Source: Lantana camara
Taxonomy: Eukaryota > Streptophyta > Magnoliopsida > Lamiales > Verbenaceae
Direction of reading: 5' to 3'
DNA length: 64,000 nt
NCBI GenBank assembly: GCA_037501455.1
Contig: CM074857.1
Location: forward strand, 104,317,501-104,381,500
This document shows positions 43,801-56,600 of the stretch, one piece after another. A program made the translations under genes and the position numbers. The stretch's first letter is position 1. Every line of letters begins with the position of its first letter. Under the pieces are notes generated by a model. It was not told where the DNA came from. It saw only the letters and a program-made list of their open reading frames with translations, and made no database searches.

Positions 43801-46800
43801 TCACATACCTTCTTATCTCTTCTTTCAGCCTCAAATTCTCCATAGCAAATCTTGTTACCTCTTGATTACGGTCAACCTGAGCACGCAGGACTTCTATTTC
43901 CTTTAAATGTTCTTCCTTTTCTTTAAGCAAGTGGACCTCGGCAGAGATCTTCCCTGAAGCAACAGCTTCTAGCCTCTTTATTCCTGCTTCTCGAAACCTC
44001 AACCGCATCTTCAATCCTTGAATCTCATCCTCTCTTTGTTTGGCCTGAAAACATACATAACATAAATTATTCAAATCTAATTCAAGAACGCATGAAGGAG
44101 GTTTTTAATGCAATAATTCAATTCAGTTATTCATACATCTGAATTCTGAAAGCATTTATAGAAGAAAAATGAAACTGAAAAGAACACCAAATGGATTTCA
44201 TATACCAGTTGCAGAGCTGCCTGATTCTCTGCTGCCAGTGCCTGTAGTGCAGTATCTTTATCCTTTTCCCTTCGGAATGCTCCAACAAGAGCAGCATCAT
44301 ACTCTTTTTTCTGAAACTGGACAAATTAAATTCTATTAGAATGTTTGTATCATGATGTTACAGACTCTACCTGCAGGAAGTGAAAAATCAACATACATGT
44401 GACATCTTCTTCTCAGATATAAGTGGGCTGGAAAGGCCACGAAGTCCATCCCATTTAAAAGATCCGGGAGAACCTGGAAAGCCCAGCGGCAAAACATCAC
44501 CATCTTGACTTTCAACTCCTCCATTTACTAGACTCCGCAAACGAGATACTTCTTTCTGAAAATTAATTACATTTAAAGAATGATCAATGACCAAAATAGG
44601 CTGCAACAATAATTGCTATCAGAAGAAACAATTCCTTAGTTAAATCCTGCATGCAAGTATTGCTCTAATAGTGATAATTAAAAAGTCAGTGTCTATTCAG
44701 GCTTTTCAGATAGATTGACCATTCTGTTGAAGAACTGTTTTCTCTTAATTGCAGATCCATTATTCCATAGGCAAACTCACTAACATATTGTTAATTCAAT
44801 TAAGGTTATTTTGTCATTTGTGATGCTTGAGACCAGTGAAGCCTCTAGTTTTAATTGAACATAACATCACATAAACATTGGTTTTGCATTAGGAATGCAA
44901 CTGTAGTGAAATTGGGATAGTACAGAGATCAGAGAAAAAGTTTGATCAACAATTTGATTCATTTAAAAGGTTAGCTTAGAATATTTCACGCCTGTCTTTA
45001 GTTACACTAAAATAATTACTCTAAAGTTAAAGTTTACAGTTGAAAACCTTGAGATTTTGGTTCTCAAGCCTCAAAGCCAGAACATCTCCTGAAGCATCTT
45101 CGTTGACAATAGCCTAGTAAAGAAACAAACTGTGAGTAAGGAAAGAAACAGCAGATTTAAATTAGCCATTACCTCAACAAAAAAGATAAGTAATGAACAG
45201 TTTCATAAAAAGAGCTATTCTAACATCACCAAGAAACAGGAATGGATGAAGCATTTATTCTGAACTCATAAAGTCGGAAAAATCTGGGTTCTCATGGCTA
45301 AAGATTAGAGAACCATAAATGGACATCTTTTGGTCATGGTGACAAAAACTGCTAAAGAATGATCAGATAAATTTTCAAACTGTCTTTCATGAAAGCGAAG
45401 GATAGACAAGTCGATACAACAGGGAAAGCAATGTGACTTACATGATTTTTAATAAATTTGGCACGTTGAGCAAACTTTAATGTGCTCAGAGTCTCTAGCG
45501 AGCAGCTGCAAGGCATAATGCATTTATAATGAGTTTCATATCATAATCCATAACTTCATCCAGATTCTATTTAGACAAAAAAATGCAATGATGAGCTTTG
45601 CGATTATCATTTCACATCAGCAAGAGACTTTCCGAAAGAATATGAATGCTAAAACATTTTAAAATAGCTCAGCAAGAGAATCACTGACCAACTGGAGGGA
45701 CTAATATTTGCAATGATGATTGTTTTAGCGTTTCCACCCAAAGAATCCTGAAGACAGACAGTCAAATATCAAGATGGGTCCTCAATATAGGAATTATGAA
45801 AATAATGCAATGTTCGTTTCAAGCAAGCTAGAAATGTGTGGGTTCTCTAATCTACCCAATGCTTGTGACCATGAAGTATCATAAGATAACATAAGAAGAC
45901 AGAATATATGCAATAACAGGCTATCGTCTATGAAGTCTCAGAAAAGACAGCACCAATAACCTGAAGCAAAAATGTGAGCTTGGAATCCCTGTAAGGAACA
46001 TGGTGTGACTTCCCATTGGATACACTCACGAGGTTCATTATAACAAGTCTGCACACCAGAGCACAAACTTAAATTCGTGGTACAAATCTACAGATGAGAT
46101 AAGATATCTCATTGCAAACAAAGCTCAGAAAATAGGAAAAAAATACCCTAATGTAGAAAGAGATTTGTTGATGTTAGTAGCTTCCTTCAAGCGTTCACCT
46201 TCTGCACCAGAGCTTTTTTGCCTGCGTGGAAGACAAGAATGTGAAAACATTCTTAAAAATATTTTAACAAAGCCATAAGAATTTTCATTTCAAACTGAGA
46301 GTTTACTTTTCTTGTTTACCAACAGGTTTTGCTTTACCTTTCAGATCCAGCTAAATCCACAAGATTGAGGCGGGCGAATCGATGATGAGTTACGCCTTGG
46401 GATTCCCACTGAATAAGGAACATACATAGAGCTCAGTTTAGACAATTCAGCTAATAGTTAAGCATCCCGATAAACATTCAGTTGGAGCAACAAGAATAAT
46501 TCTTCTACCTTACTCTCTATGATGCATGTGAACACACTATGGGAACGACTACTAGCACGATTCATGTTAGTTGCTGCTACCTTTCTGTTGGATGCCCCCT
46601 GGAAACATAATATCACCAAACTATGTAAAGAAACACAAGATGATAAATATTAGAAAATGAAGAGCAAATCCATAAAACTGGTGCATGCCCGGCATGATGT
46701 ATGCCTTGCAAACATTGATGAAAGGAACTAAAGGTTCATCCATATAGCGGACCGCTAAATCATAATATTCCTTCCTTCCAATAATAAATCTTCTTAAATA

Positions 46801-49668
46801 GAACTTAAATCATGGTAAGATTAACAAAGTAACAATGAAGGAAACATCAAGATTTTAAGTGTCAGGTATCACTTGTGCTGTTGTGCATGTAATGCCACTG
46901 ATTGTGATTTGGGAGTCACGTATATAGAAAAGTATAGTTAACAACTAATTCGCTGTTTTGTTCAGAAAGATTAATTTTTTCGTCTGTCACGGCATATTCA
47001 TCACAGTATTCTACCATTTCGCCCATAGCACAAAATCTAAATAGCATCACCATAAAAGGGTATGACAAGATATAAAAGGAATAATACTTTTTAACTAGAC
47101 AAGGACAAAATAGGTGGGGGGAGAGAGAGAATCTGTATAAAAGTAACAACAGACCTGAATAAGTTGTTGGAGCACGTCTCGAGCACTTGTGACTTCTACC
47201 TCAGTGAGATTTTCAACATATACACCTCTCTTAATGTCTTCTCTAATCTGCAAAGAACCAAAACAAGGGCCATATTTACATTTCCTTGTTTAAATTTTAC
47301 AAGGTAAATGAACCATGAAACTTTGTGTGAAGGCTGTTTTCAGCATTTTGGGAAATGAAGAAGAAAGACATCCTATACAATCCTACTGATGAACCTTCAA
47401 AACTGTAGTGTCCCTAATCCTACATTTTTGCTAAGTCACAAATAAATATAACCCAAAAATCAGTACTGATTGTTTTCCATCTGCTTAACCAAAATTACAA
47501 AAGAAATATTCACTCAGGGTGATATTTATATAACACTTCTTTATCAGCAATTAAGATGACACTTAGACATTAAGGGTTTCTAGTGTTTGGCACAAAATTT
47601 TGATTGAAACAAATATTATGAGATATTTGGAGAACAATACCTGTAAATTAGTGGATGAAGGGTCCAAGAGGTCAAAAATCTGCTCATTGTATATTTCTAA
47701 GAAGGAACATTTACAAGTAAATTTTAATTTTTCCTCTCTCCGAGCATCCTTGTCCTGTCAAACAAAAATGGAGCCGTAAGATCCAAGATAACATGTAAAC
47801 ACCTAACACCACAAATTATTAAAGATGTGTAGGCAAGGTTTGAGAAGTATCCCAAATAATTTGGCAGAAAAACACATAAAAAATGAAACTACAAAAGCAC
47901 AAACGTTTCATGACAAATGAAAATAATAATGGAACTTTAAGTTTGTGAAAATAGATATTTGTGCCCTGGAGAGTTTTACAAGTATTGAAGCAAAGGCTGA
48001 ATGTAAGTGAAAGTCAGGTTTAAATATGGTCTTAATTTATGGAAAAACGAATTTCCAGTTCAAACCATTCTTGTTTATTTTATGATTATAACAGCGATGA
48101 TGAATTCAAAACACTTTTGTTGCTCAATACTTGAATTGTGTACTCTTTAAATACCTTCTGAATTCTGGAGAATAAGTAGTCAAAAACCCTGGGTGTCATC
48201 CCACAATTGACACTGTGTCTCCTGGAACCACCCTCAATGTCTCCAAGCATTGTGTGAGTCTTCCCACTTCCAGTCTGTGTACATAAAAAGATGAATAGAA
48301 AATGGTTTAATAAACCATGATTTAGCATTTTCATAGTTATAGAACATCAAACTAGCATAAGCTAGTGTGGTTGTGACTGTGATCGATGCAAATGCCAACA
48401 AAGGCCTGTTTATTTCACCCATCTAGTTATGAAAAAGCTTCAAATTTTGAAAGAATCATAATGCTTAACTCACTTGGCCATACGCAAACATGCAGCTATT
48501 ATATCCTTCCATGCAATTCTCGACCATGGGCACCCCAGCAACCTTAAATAGCATTTCCTGTTTACATAATATGGAAATAAAAATTAAAAAAAATGAGATC
48601 TTGTTAACAGAAAGAAGTTCATAATTGAAGATTTATATAAAAAGACAAGAAACATACTTGGCTAACACTCTCATCTGCCACAATGTCAAATGTGAATCTT
48701 GATTCTGGGTGTCCAATCCATGTAATAGACTGTGAACTATCTTGCTTGACACATCTGTTGTTCCCTTGAACTGATAGTTCAGACGTGCTCAAAGGACGTA
48801 TACGAATAATAACCTATAGCATTTCAAATCATTAGAAGAAAATCAATATTAGGCAAGCTTCATTTCTGGTTTTGGTTAGTTCACTGTAAAACTAAACATG
48901 ATAATGATACATGGCCATGGGTACATAATGCACATGAAATGCTATTGTATGGTAAGCTATTAGATGCTACTCCAGTGTAAGTGTGTAACACAATATCCAT
49001 GAATCATGTAGTAAGGTCAAGACCATATCAACATTACTAAAACTCGAATATATTTAAACAGAAGAGTTAATTCAACTATTAATCTGAAATGTCTACTCAA
49101 AGAACATAATCAAAGACCCTGTAGCCTCCTTGAAATATACAGGGATGAAATGCTACATGCTGGAGCCCAGTCAGATGCTAAACCCCACTTCGTGGATACA
49201 CACAACACTTATTTGACCACTGATTTAGGTGCTTCAAAATGCTATTATTAGGCTATCTTATTTTAGTCAGAACTTCTGAATTGCATCCGTAATATATAAT
49301 TTAAGTGAAGCAAATACACTTCCATGAATAAAGTGCTCCCATCAGAAAGAAAGTTTAAAAAAAAAAAAAAAATGCATATATACCTGCACATTGTGCTCCT
49401 TCCAGAACGACGGATCTTCCCGGAACTCAAAGCTCCGAGCACCAACGTACTCCACCGTTTCCCCATCATCCGAGTTAGATGACCTGTCCTTGTAAGAAGA
49501 AGACTGGAGGACAAAATTATCCCTGGCAGCTGACTTCAGCGACAAATCCGGCGAGCTGGAGCTCTTCATCAGCGCCATTGACGACTCCAACTGGTCGGAC
49601 GGCTGTCTTTGGTGGAACCCGAATCGGGATTTCATAGCACTAGTCGTCGATTCAGAAATCAACGGCAT
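40811..49668 (-). CDS. KIN-12-type kinesin (KIN12E/F-like), 22 exons
   Basis: Plant KIN-12 kinesins act at the phragmoplast and division plane. The gene codes for about 1270 aa. Exons, high to low: 49668-49384, 48813-48658, 48557-48474, 48274-48155, 47754-47641, 47247-47155, 46598-46509, 46408-46338, 46221-46147, 46048-45961, 45747-45689, 45505-45442, 45113-45048, 44555-44397, 44316-44206, 44044-43809, 43541-43472, 43311-43255, 43170-43108, 42785-42726, 42637-42558 and 42422-40811. All have GT-AG borders and keep frame. After a Ser-rich N-terminus comes the motor: P-loop GQTGSGKT (about 174-181), switch [11 protein letters not shown] (295-304) and switch II DLAGSE (332-337). The motor ends near 445 and a long coiled coil ([15 protein letters not shown]) fills the rest. 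E/F assignment is from memory of the motor sequence. Confidence 0.95.
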
Positions 49669-52425
49669 TTTCTAGGGCTTAGGCGAAAGTTCCCCCGACG
49701 CGACGAGGGAAAGGGATTCCGTATCCTCTTGCTATCTTCTCTACTATGGATGATTTCTAGGTCACTGATTGATGAAATTGCAGAGAATTGGGGGGCGGAG
49801 AAGACCGTTCGAGGTTTTGAAATTTTGAATGGGGGATTATGGAGCCAAAGGAAAATATTTGCAGGTGGGGGCAAAGGAGTGCGGTGAAACTACGATTTTA
49901 CCCTTTGGAATTTTCTTTATTTTTCTATTCTTTTTTTTGTTTTAATTTTAAACGTTGAATATTGGTGTCTTTTATTTTGCAAATAAAAATTTAACAAACA
50001 TTTATGTGGCATTTTGTATTTCTTGATTGTTTGTAGTCGTGGTATTATATTTTGATTTTTGATTTTTTTTTTCAACTTTAAATACCACGTATTAAGTTCG
50101 TAGTTTTGTCCTAATTAAATATCGAGGCTTATGATGTGTAAGCATCTCTTCCAATTTAGTTGCTCATTCACCATCGTAGATGACCAAATCACGAGGCTTA
50201 AAGAATTGTCTCACTAAAACTGCAAATATTCGAGGGTGGCTTCATTCCCAACTGTAAAAAATTAATATATGAACGATTCTCTCAACTCAATTATTTCATT
50301 CATAAGGTTACAGATTGAAGTTTGTATTTATTTAAAAGTTGTAGTCTTTCTTTCGTCCCACCAAATCAACTAACCTTTTAATGTGAGATATACTTTTATA
50401 CAATATGATCTTTTGCAACTCGTAAAATACTATGTTAGATAAAAGTTTATCATGTTAAAGTAATAAAATTTATGAAGAGCTATAATATATAAGTGAAAAT
50501 CATAGAAATGAACGTATTGTTGTTTCACTCTCAAACATAACATTATAAAAGAATTTAATCATTTTTCATAATTGTTGTCGAAAAATACTAAATAATTCTT
50601 TTAAAAATAAATTAAACAGATCAATAACAAAATCCTCTATTTAATGTTTTCAATAATAATTGCCATAATCCTATTTAATTAATGACCTTCAAAATAAGCT
50701 ACTACTTGATATGGATTAAGAGTGACTGGCCTAATCCTTGGGAATATATTAGCGATTTGGCAAAGCACCTTTGATTATGCATTAAAATCCGGCTTCTCAC
50801 TATTAGTTCAAACCGAGATTTAAATAGTATGTATCCTAAGTCATTTTGAATTGAGAATAAAATATCAAAGTCGGTTCGCCGTTTGTTACTAGTTCGATTG
50901 CCCTAACTATGAGAGGTGCCGACATGTCCTCAAATGGACAATCGATGCTAAGATCTTAAATTTTGATTTTAGTTTGGGTTATTCGCGTCTTACTACTTTT
51001 GCGGATATTATTGTATAATATCATTGCTTGATGCTTACTAGTTACTACTTTATATTTCTTAAGTTTGTTGCAATAAATGAGGGGGGCTCGTCTAATACTT
51101 CACGGTTTGCCCAACTATTTTTGTAAAAAAAAAGAAATAATAAAAAAATGTCCTTCAAAATAAGACGAATTACAAAATAAATGAGACAAAATCTTCACAA
51201 GCACCTATATTTGTTTTTACATTTATTTACGTGGTGTCAAATTGTGACGAACAAACTTCTTTTGTAAATAAACAAACTTTGGTGGCCATTTCATAATTTT
51301 CAGTTTTTAAGCTAATTTTTGTGCTGATTAGGCTGTCAATGACAAGGATTAGAATTTAGAAGGAATTTGTGACGACAGTGGGAATTCCATTGCACTTGCA
51401 TGAATCTCGTGCGAACTTTACCTAAATTACAAAATGAGTCCATCATTCTTCTAAAAATACAAGAAGCTATCTCAATAAGAAATACTGATAATGCCTCGAA
51501 TTATTAAATATTTTGGGCAAAATTGTAATGAAATTGAATTTAGACATTTAGTTACTTGTCCAAATTTTGGCATAAAAAATTTATTTAATGAATTTAGTCA
51601 AAAAAAATTTGATGGGTAGATGGTATAGTATTATAAGGTATTAAGTTACATAATTATACAATAAAAACAAAAGGAACAAGTTTACATTTGGGCCCCTACT
51701 TGAACATATATTTATAAATAGGTTCCTTTTTTTGTCTCAGAATTCCACTTTAATCCCCTATATTATATATGTTTTGCCAATGAATGGCAAACATCCCCTT
51801 ATGTAGACTCAATTAGAAATATAACATATATAGTGCTAAAACTTGTCAAATTGATAAATATGAAACAACCGAAAAAAATTTATATACTTTAAGCCCATTG
51901 TTATAACGAAACTATCAATATCATAAAAAATTATCAATGAATCAAATATTTAAAATTTATCAAACTTAGCATGAAGTCACAATCATCATCAAAAGATATG
52001 AAACTCCAATTTAATATTGATTGGATACCTTACCATTGAGAGATTATTGTGAGTCCGTCCTATATAAAATAACTTGCGACCATTTCCATTTTGTTATAAC
52101 TATTGCGACAATTGAAATAGCTATTGAACTGACTATTATTTCATTTATTTATCGTGATAGAAAATTAACTCATAATAACCGATCCAATTTCATGGATCTA
52201 TCCCATTTTACACCACAACTTTAGAACTACACATCAAACATGAATCATTATTTTCCACGACAAAATTCCACCAAAAGAGGTGTTCGTAATCCAAAGAAAG
52301 CAAAAGAGGCAAACATAACATTTTTAAAACCAATGAGAATCCATATGCAGGTGCGACCAAATATGAGGGATGTAGATATTATTTACCCGAAAGGAAAAAT
52401 TATATTTAACTACCTTCAAATTTGA
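49669..52425. other. Kinesin upstream region and AT-rich spacer
   Basis: 49669-49880 should hold the kinesin leader and promoter. The remainder is AT-rich with no recognised gene. A poly-A-ended stretch near 51130 could be an old retrotransposon tail but has no supporting features. Confidence 0.5.
49802..49812 (-). promoter_or_regulatory. Possible M-phase-specific activator (MSA) core
   Basis: The minus strand reads TCGAACGGTC, containing the AACGG core bound by three-repeat MYB proteins, about 140 bases before the kinesin start codon. KIN-12 genes are commonly mitosis-specific. A single 5-base core is weak evidence. Confidence 0.3.
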
Positions 52426-52885
52426 CAAAATTACAATTCATTCCCTATTCTTTGAGTATTTATCATGTACTTCCTAAAATTTATATTCTATTTGAGATAT
52501 CTAACGTCCGTTAGAGTTCCGTTAAGTTTGTCAGTTTTCTGCCAACAGGGGGGTTGGTCAAGTGGTCTGAGGATTATTTCTCGAAGACAAGGTCCGGGTT
52601 CGAATCCCTTGGGCCACTTAGGGTGTTTGAAAAAAAAAAAAGAAAGAAAGAAAAGAGGTCAGTTTTCATTCGCAAATTACCCCTAATTTTATTATAAATA
52701 CATCCCTTCAATTTCTTTTTTAATAACAAAACAATTCCTCTACTATTTGGAATTTGTGAAGTACAACTTATCGACCTAACAGAACCTAACAAACGTCAGA
52801 GATTTCAAACAAAATATAAAGTTTAAAAATTATATGCTAAATACACGAAGAATAGAGATTGAATTGTAATTACGAATCTAAATTA
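52426..52885. mobile_element. Foldback MITE carrying a SINE
   Basis: The left arm 52426-52527 (ATTACAATTCATTCCCTATTC, then ACGTCCGTTAGAGTTCCGTTA) matches the reverse complement of 52770-52885 at roughly 70 percent. It is non-coding. Without the SINE and its target copy the element is about 330 bp. No target duplication was fixed for the MITE itself. Confidence 0.7.
52540..52657 (+). mobile_element. tRNA-derived SINE
   Basis: A 118-bp insert is flanked by a perfect GTCAGTTTTC duplication (52530-52539 and 52658-52667). It has an A-box-like TGGTCAAGTGG (52555-52565), a B-box GGTTCGAATCC (about 52588-52598) and an A-rich tail with GAAA repeats. These are the hallmarks of a polymerase-III-transcribed SINE mobilised by LINE machinery. 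Confidence 0.88.
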
Positions 52886-53619
52886 GAAAAATTTCAAACA
52901 AGATGCCACATAGCCACTTATGTCATTACACCACCACCTCCTCAATTTGCTCCCATTTCTCTAGGGCAACAACACACTCTCTCTCTCTCTCAATTTATTG
53001 TCACAACTCATCACACTAAAAAGACATCTTTGCCAATTTCCATGGCCAAATCTTGAAAATTGGTTTCCACCCCCAAAGAATTTGCATCAAAACAAGACTC
53101 CCAAAGCAACAAGCCTTAAGCAAAAAAGTCCTTTCTTGCTCCCTCGAAAAAACATAATCAACGATTTCGCCATTGCAAAATTCAAAATTTTTCCCTTTGC
53201 CCACCATTTTTCCTCTCTTGATTCACGCAATCCTCCAGTTTACCTCTGCAAAGAAGGAAATCGGAAACCCTAGTTTTCTCTTCCAGCCAATCAATTATCT
53301 GTACTCATCTCTCTTGCTCACGCAAGCAGACAAATGAACGCATGTAAGCAGAGGTGAAATTTCACTGAAAGAGTAATGTCTGAGAGCCCATCATGAATTA
53401 AACGCGCTCTTTGCTTTAAAGGGTCTCTGGAGAAATCACTTCATTCTTCCAAGAGCCCGAGGTTTATATATATGTATGTGTTTATTCACCTTTTGTTTTG
53501 CTTTTCCTTCTTTTGTGGCTGCTGTCCTGTGTTAATGAGTTAAAAGCTGCTAGTTCAGTGAGATTTTAGCTGCATTGACTAAATTGGTACAGAATTTACT
53601 TCAATTCAATACCCAAGCA
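52886..53619 (+). other. Promoter and leader of the TOUSLED-like gene
   Basis: Includes a CT run (52977-52991) typical of plant core promoters and leaders. Two short upstream frames lie at 53334-53357 (7 codons) and 53376-53396 (6 codons). A possible leader intron runs from about 53461 (GAG|GTTTAT) to 53591 (TACAG|AATTTA). Transcription start not fixed. Confidence 0.45.
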
Positions 53620-56600
53620 ATGTCGGACGACATGATTTTGCATTTCTCCTCCAATTCTTCAAACCAATCTGATCAATCCTCAAAGCTCGCAAAACTTGAG
53701 GCTAGATTGGTGGGCAAGGCGTCATCTGCAGTTTCCTCACAACCCCAAGCCCCGGTGCAGCTGAACTCGTGGTCTGCTCCTGCCAAGATTGGAGGGAATT
53801 CAGATAGCTTGCCTGAACCCCTGGTCGATAGCGATGATTCGGATGATGATGTGAGTATTTGGATTTTGACAGCTGTATTTTGTACAGAATTTTGTTATTT
53901 AGTCTATCCATCGTGCTAGAGCTCAGTGAATTTATTGAACTAATCAATTAAAATATCATTACTCAAAGGTAACTTGAATTCACGATCTCCCAGTTTAATT
54001 CTTGTATTTGTGACAGTTATTCTTCATCATTGATGCTCAATGCGCACATTTTTACTAGTAACATGCTTCTTATGTGTCGATGTGATGAAAATGGACTGAA
54101 TAAGGAAGGTTAGTATGCTGCTGCTCGATCAGCAGTTTCTTCTTTCTTAGTGCTCCTATAGCAGTTGAAATGAGTATCCCTATCATTCAATGTTCATCAT
54201 ATTTCATACCTTGAGCTCAATTATTTACTTTTTAGGCAATGACTACTCTTTGTTCGATAACATTTCCTTTTTGATCATGAACTGGTATTTATTAATACGT
54301 AAACATGTGAAATCAATCATTTCAAAAGTTGGGTAAGAAGTGGTTTTGATTAGTGCCCAGACATTAACAAGAGAATTTCTTAATCATTAATGACTGTCAT
54401 GAACATATATAGAATGAGGGAACTTCGGAGTGTTCGAAAGTTTAATAGTATGAGTTTTTGAATGGTGATATAATTTACACCCAATATCACTTATGTGATG
54501 TGGTAGTTAGTATGTGTTAATTTCCTCCAGGTTTCTTGGAAAAAAACTTTATAACTTCACAAGGATAGAGCTTAGAGTTCAGAGTGCTTATGTGGTGCAC
54601 AACTTGAGTCATACACCCATATCTCCTCCATGTTTAGGATCTGGAAAGTGCAAAATATCTTCTTAAATTTGTTTGAGTTTTAGTTTTTTCAAGAGTTTAT
54701 AATCATTCATTATGAGGACGATACCTGTGATCAATAGTTTATCTTATTAGGTTCCCTGAAGTTTATTATCATGCTCATATACTACTATATCAAGAATAAC
54801 TAAAATTTGGAATGTATCCAGGGGTGTTTCTTCAATCTATGTATAGCCGAGAAAGTCAATTAATAATGTACTAGCATTTGGAGCTAGTAGTGTTTAGTAT
54901 TAAATAAATATAAGTTGATATCTGGATACATGTTTTAATACTACTTTAACAAGGGTTATATAGCCCAAAGACATGGTGGATGAACATAGAGGGTGTTGCA
55001 AGAACCAATGGCATGTGAAAGCTGTGTCCCTTAGCAATTGCAGGCAAGACTCAACTTTGAGGTGCAAGATTGTATAGAGAAGGAATAGACACCTTTAGCG
55101 CACACTTTTCTGCAATTCTTTGCATTTCTTTTTTCTGGATGGGTAAAAGGTAAGGTACGGGTGACCAGCATAGCACCCCTTTTGTGTGTGACCTTAGGGG
55201 TCCCTCTAAATTCCTACCGGTGTAAAATGTCTGGTTTGAGCCATATCTATTGCATAAAGTGTTGTTTCCAAAAATCTGGTGGTACTTGTTATTCTGTGTA
55301 GCCTTGCATGGTAGATGTGTGTCATTGCTCGATTTCTTTCTTTTTCTGGTGAAGTTATTGCCGTTTTCATGCAGAGAATGTGATTTTGTGAAAATTGAAG
55401 TCAATTCGAATTTTCAATTGAGAGGAGATTTGTGATTTCTATTCGCTTAGATGGGTCCAAATCTCATCATTGTTTGAAGATCCAACTTTTTCCGCTATGT
55501 GAATTGCTAGGTGAACTATATGTCGAGGCAGATACACTGGATTTCAATTGGAGAAATTAACCAGTCCCCAACACCACTATATGCTCTTTTAGTTTTCTTT
55601 TTGATTGCTAAAATTAAATTTCATAACAAGAAGTTGAGAGTTTACATCAAAATAAGCAAAAAGTCTTTAGAAAGATATGAAAAAATTATGTAAAATCTTT
55701 TGCCATTATCTCTGCAAGACCCTCAAGGATAGACCTAAATAGACCTAAGCCTTTAACCAAAGACATGCAAGGTGTGTATTTTCTTCTAAGTGCAACTACT
55801 CATCGAGCAAAAGAGTCCTTAAACGTATGCACATTTCTATCTAGGCAGATACGACAAGTGATCACATACTTCAATATTTCAATAAATAGTCGCTGCAGGG
55901 CCTAGGCTTTGTGAAGGACTACAAACCTAAGTACGATTGCCGCAATGGCTTCTTTTCATTAATGAGATATGCTAACTAACCCGGGGTATGTGAAAGTGAT
56001 TGGTCTTTGGCCTTAAAACACATTCCAATATTATGCTTCACTTGTTGCTGATTGAGGAAACAAATCAACTCTCTTTGTATATATCGAGATCATCAAACCT
56101 AGTTCTCTAATTGTAATGTACCTTAACTAGCACAACAAGCCTCTATGCCAAAATTGTATCCTCATCTAGAGTACCATATTTACAAACAACCGTCGGTCTC
56201 ATACCAAATACACATTTTCGGAAGCATTTCATATAATGAATAGGCCCTCGTCATATGAAAAATGGGAAGAAACATCAAATTGCTACACATAATACACATT
56301 GCTTTAGTAATTTTGTTAGCGATAGATGCATGAACTGATTAAACATGTGAAGAATCATACAAAGGAGAAACACAAATCATAAATAGGAGGGATATCTGTG
56401 ACGGACATATGCAGCTATGCGGTTCTTTAAGACTTCTCACTTATGCTTGCCTTTTCAAATGATACGTATCTCCATCGCATGTCTGCTAGTTATCCTTAGG
56501 TTTGTGGATGGTCGTAGGTGAAAACATAAGAGCAACACTCGGTTACACCTTTTGAAAGCGAACTTCTTATTGTAGTGTGCTTACTTGATATAATGTATTT

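Noticed and set aside
50690..51150. Possible LINE 3' end with an A-rich tail
   Set aside because: No reverse transcriptase remnant or target duplication could be found; the A-rich end alone is not enough.
52552..52615. tRNA-like gene with A and B boxes
   Set aside because: It has an A-rich tail and a 10-bp target duplication and does not fold into an obvious full cloverleaf by eye, so a SINE explains it better.
53575..53619. Longer N-terminus for the TOUSLED-like kinase from 53575
   Set aside because: The codon there is TTG, not ATG, and the family N-terminus MSDDM begins at 53620.
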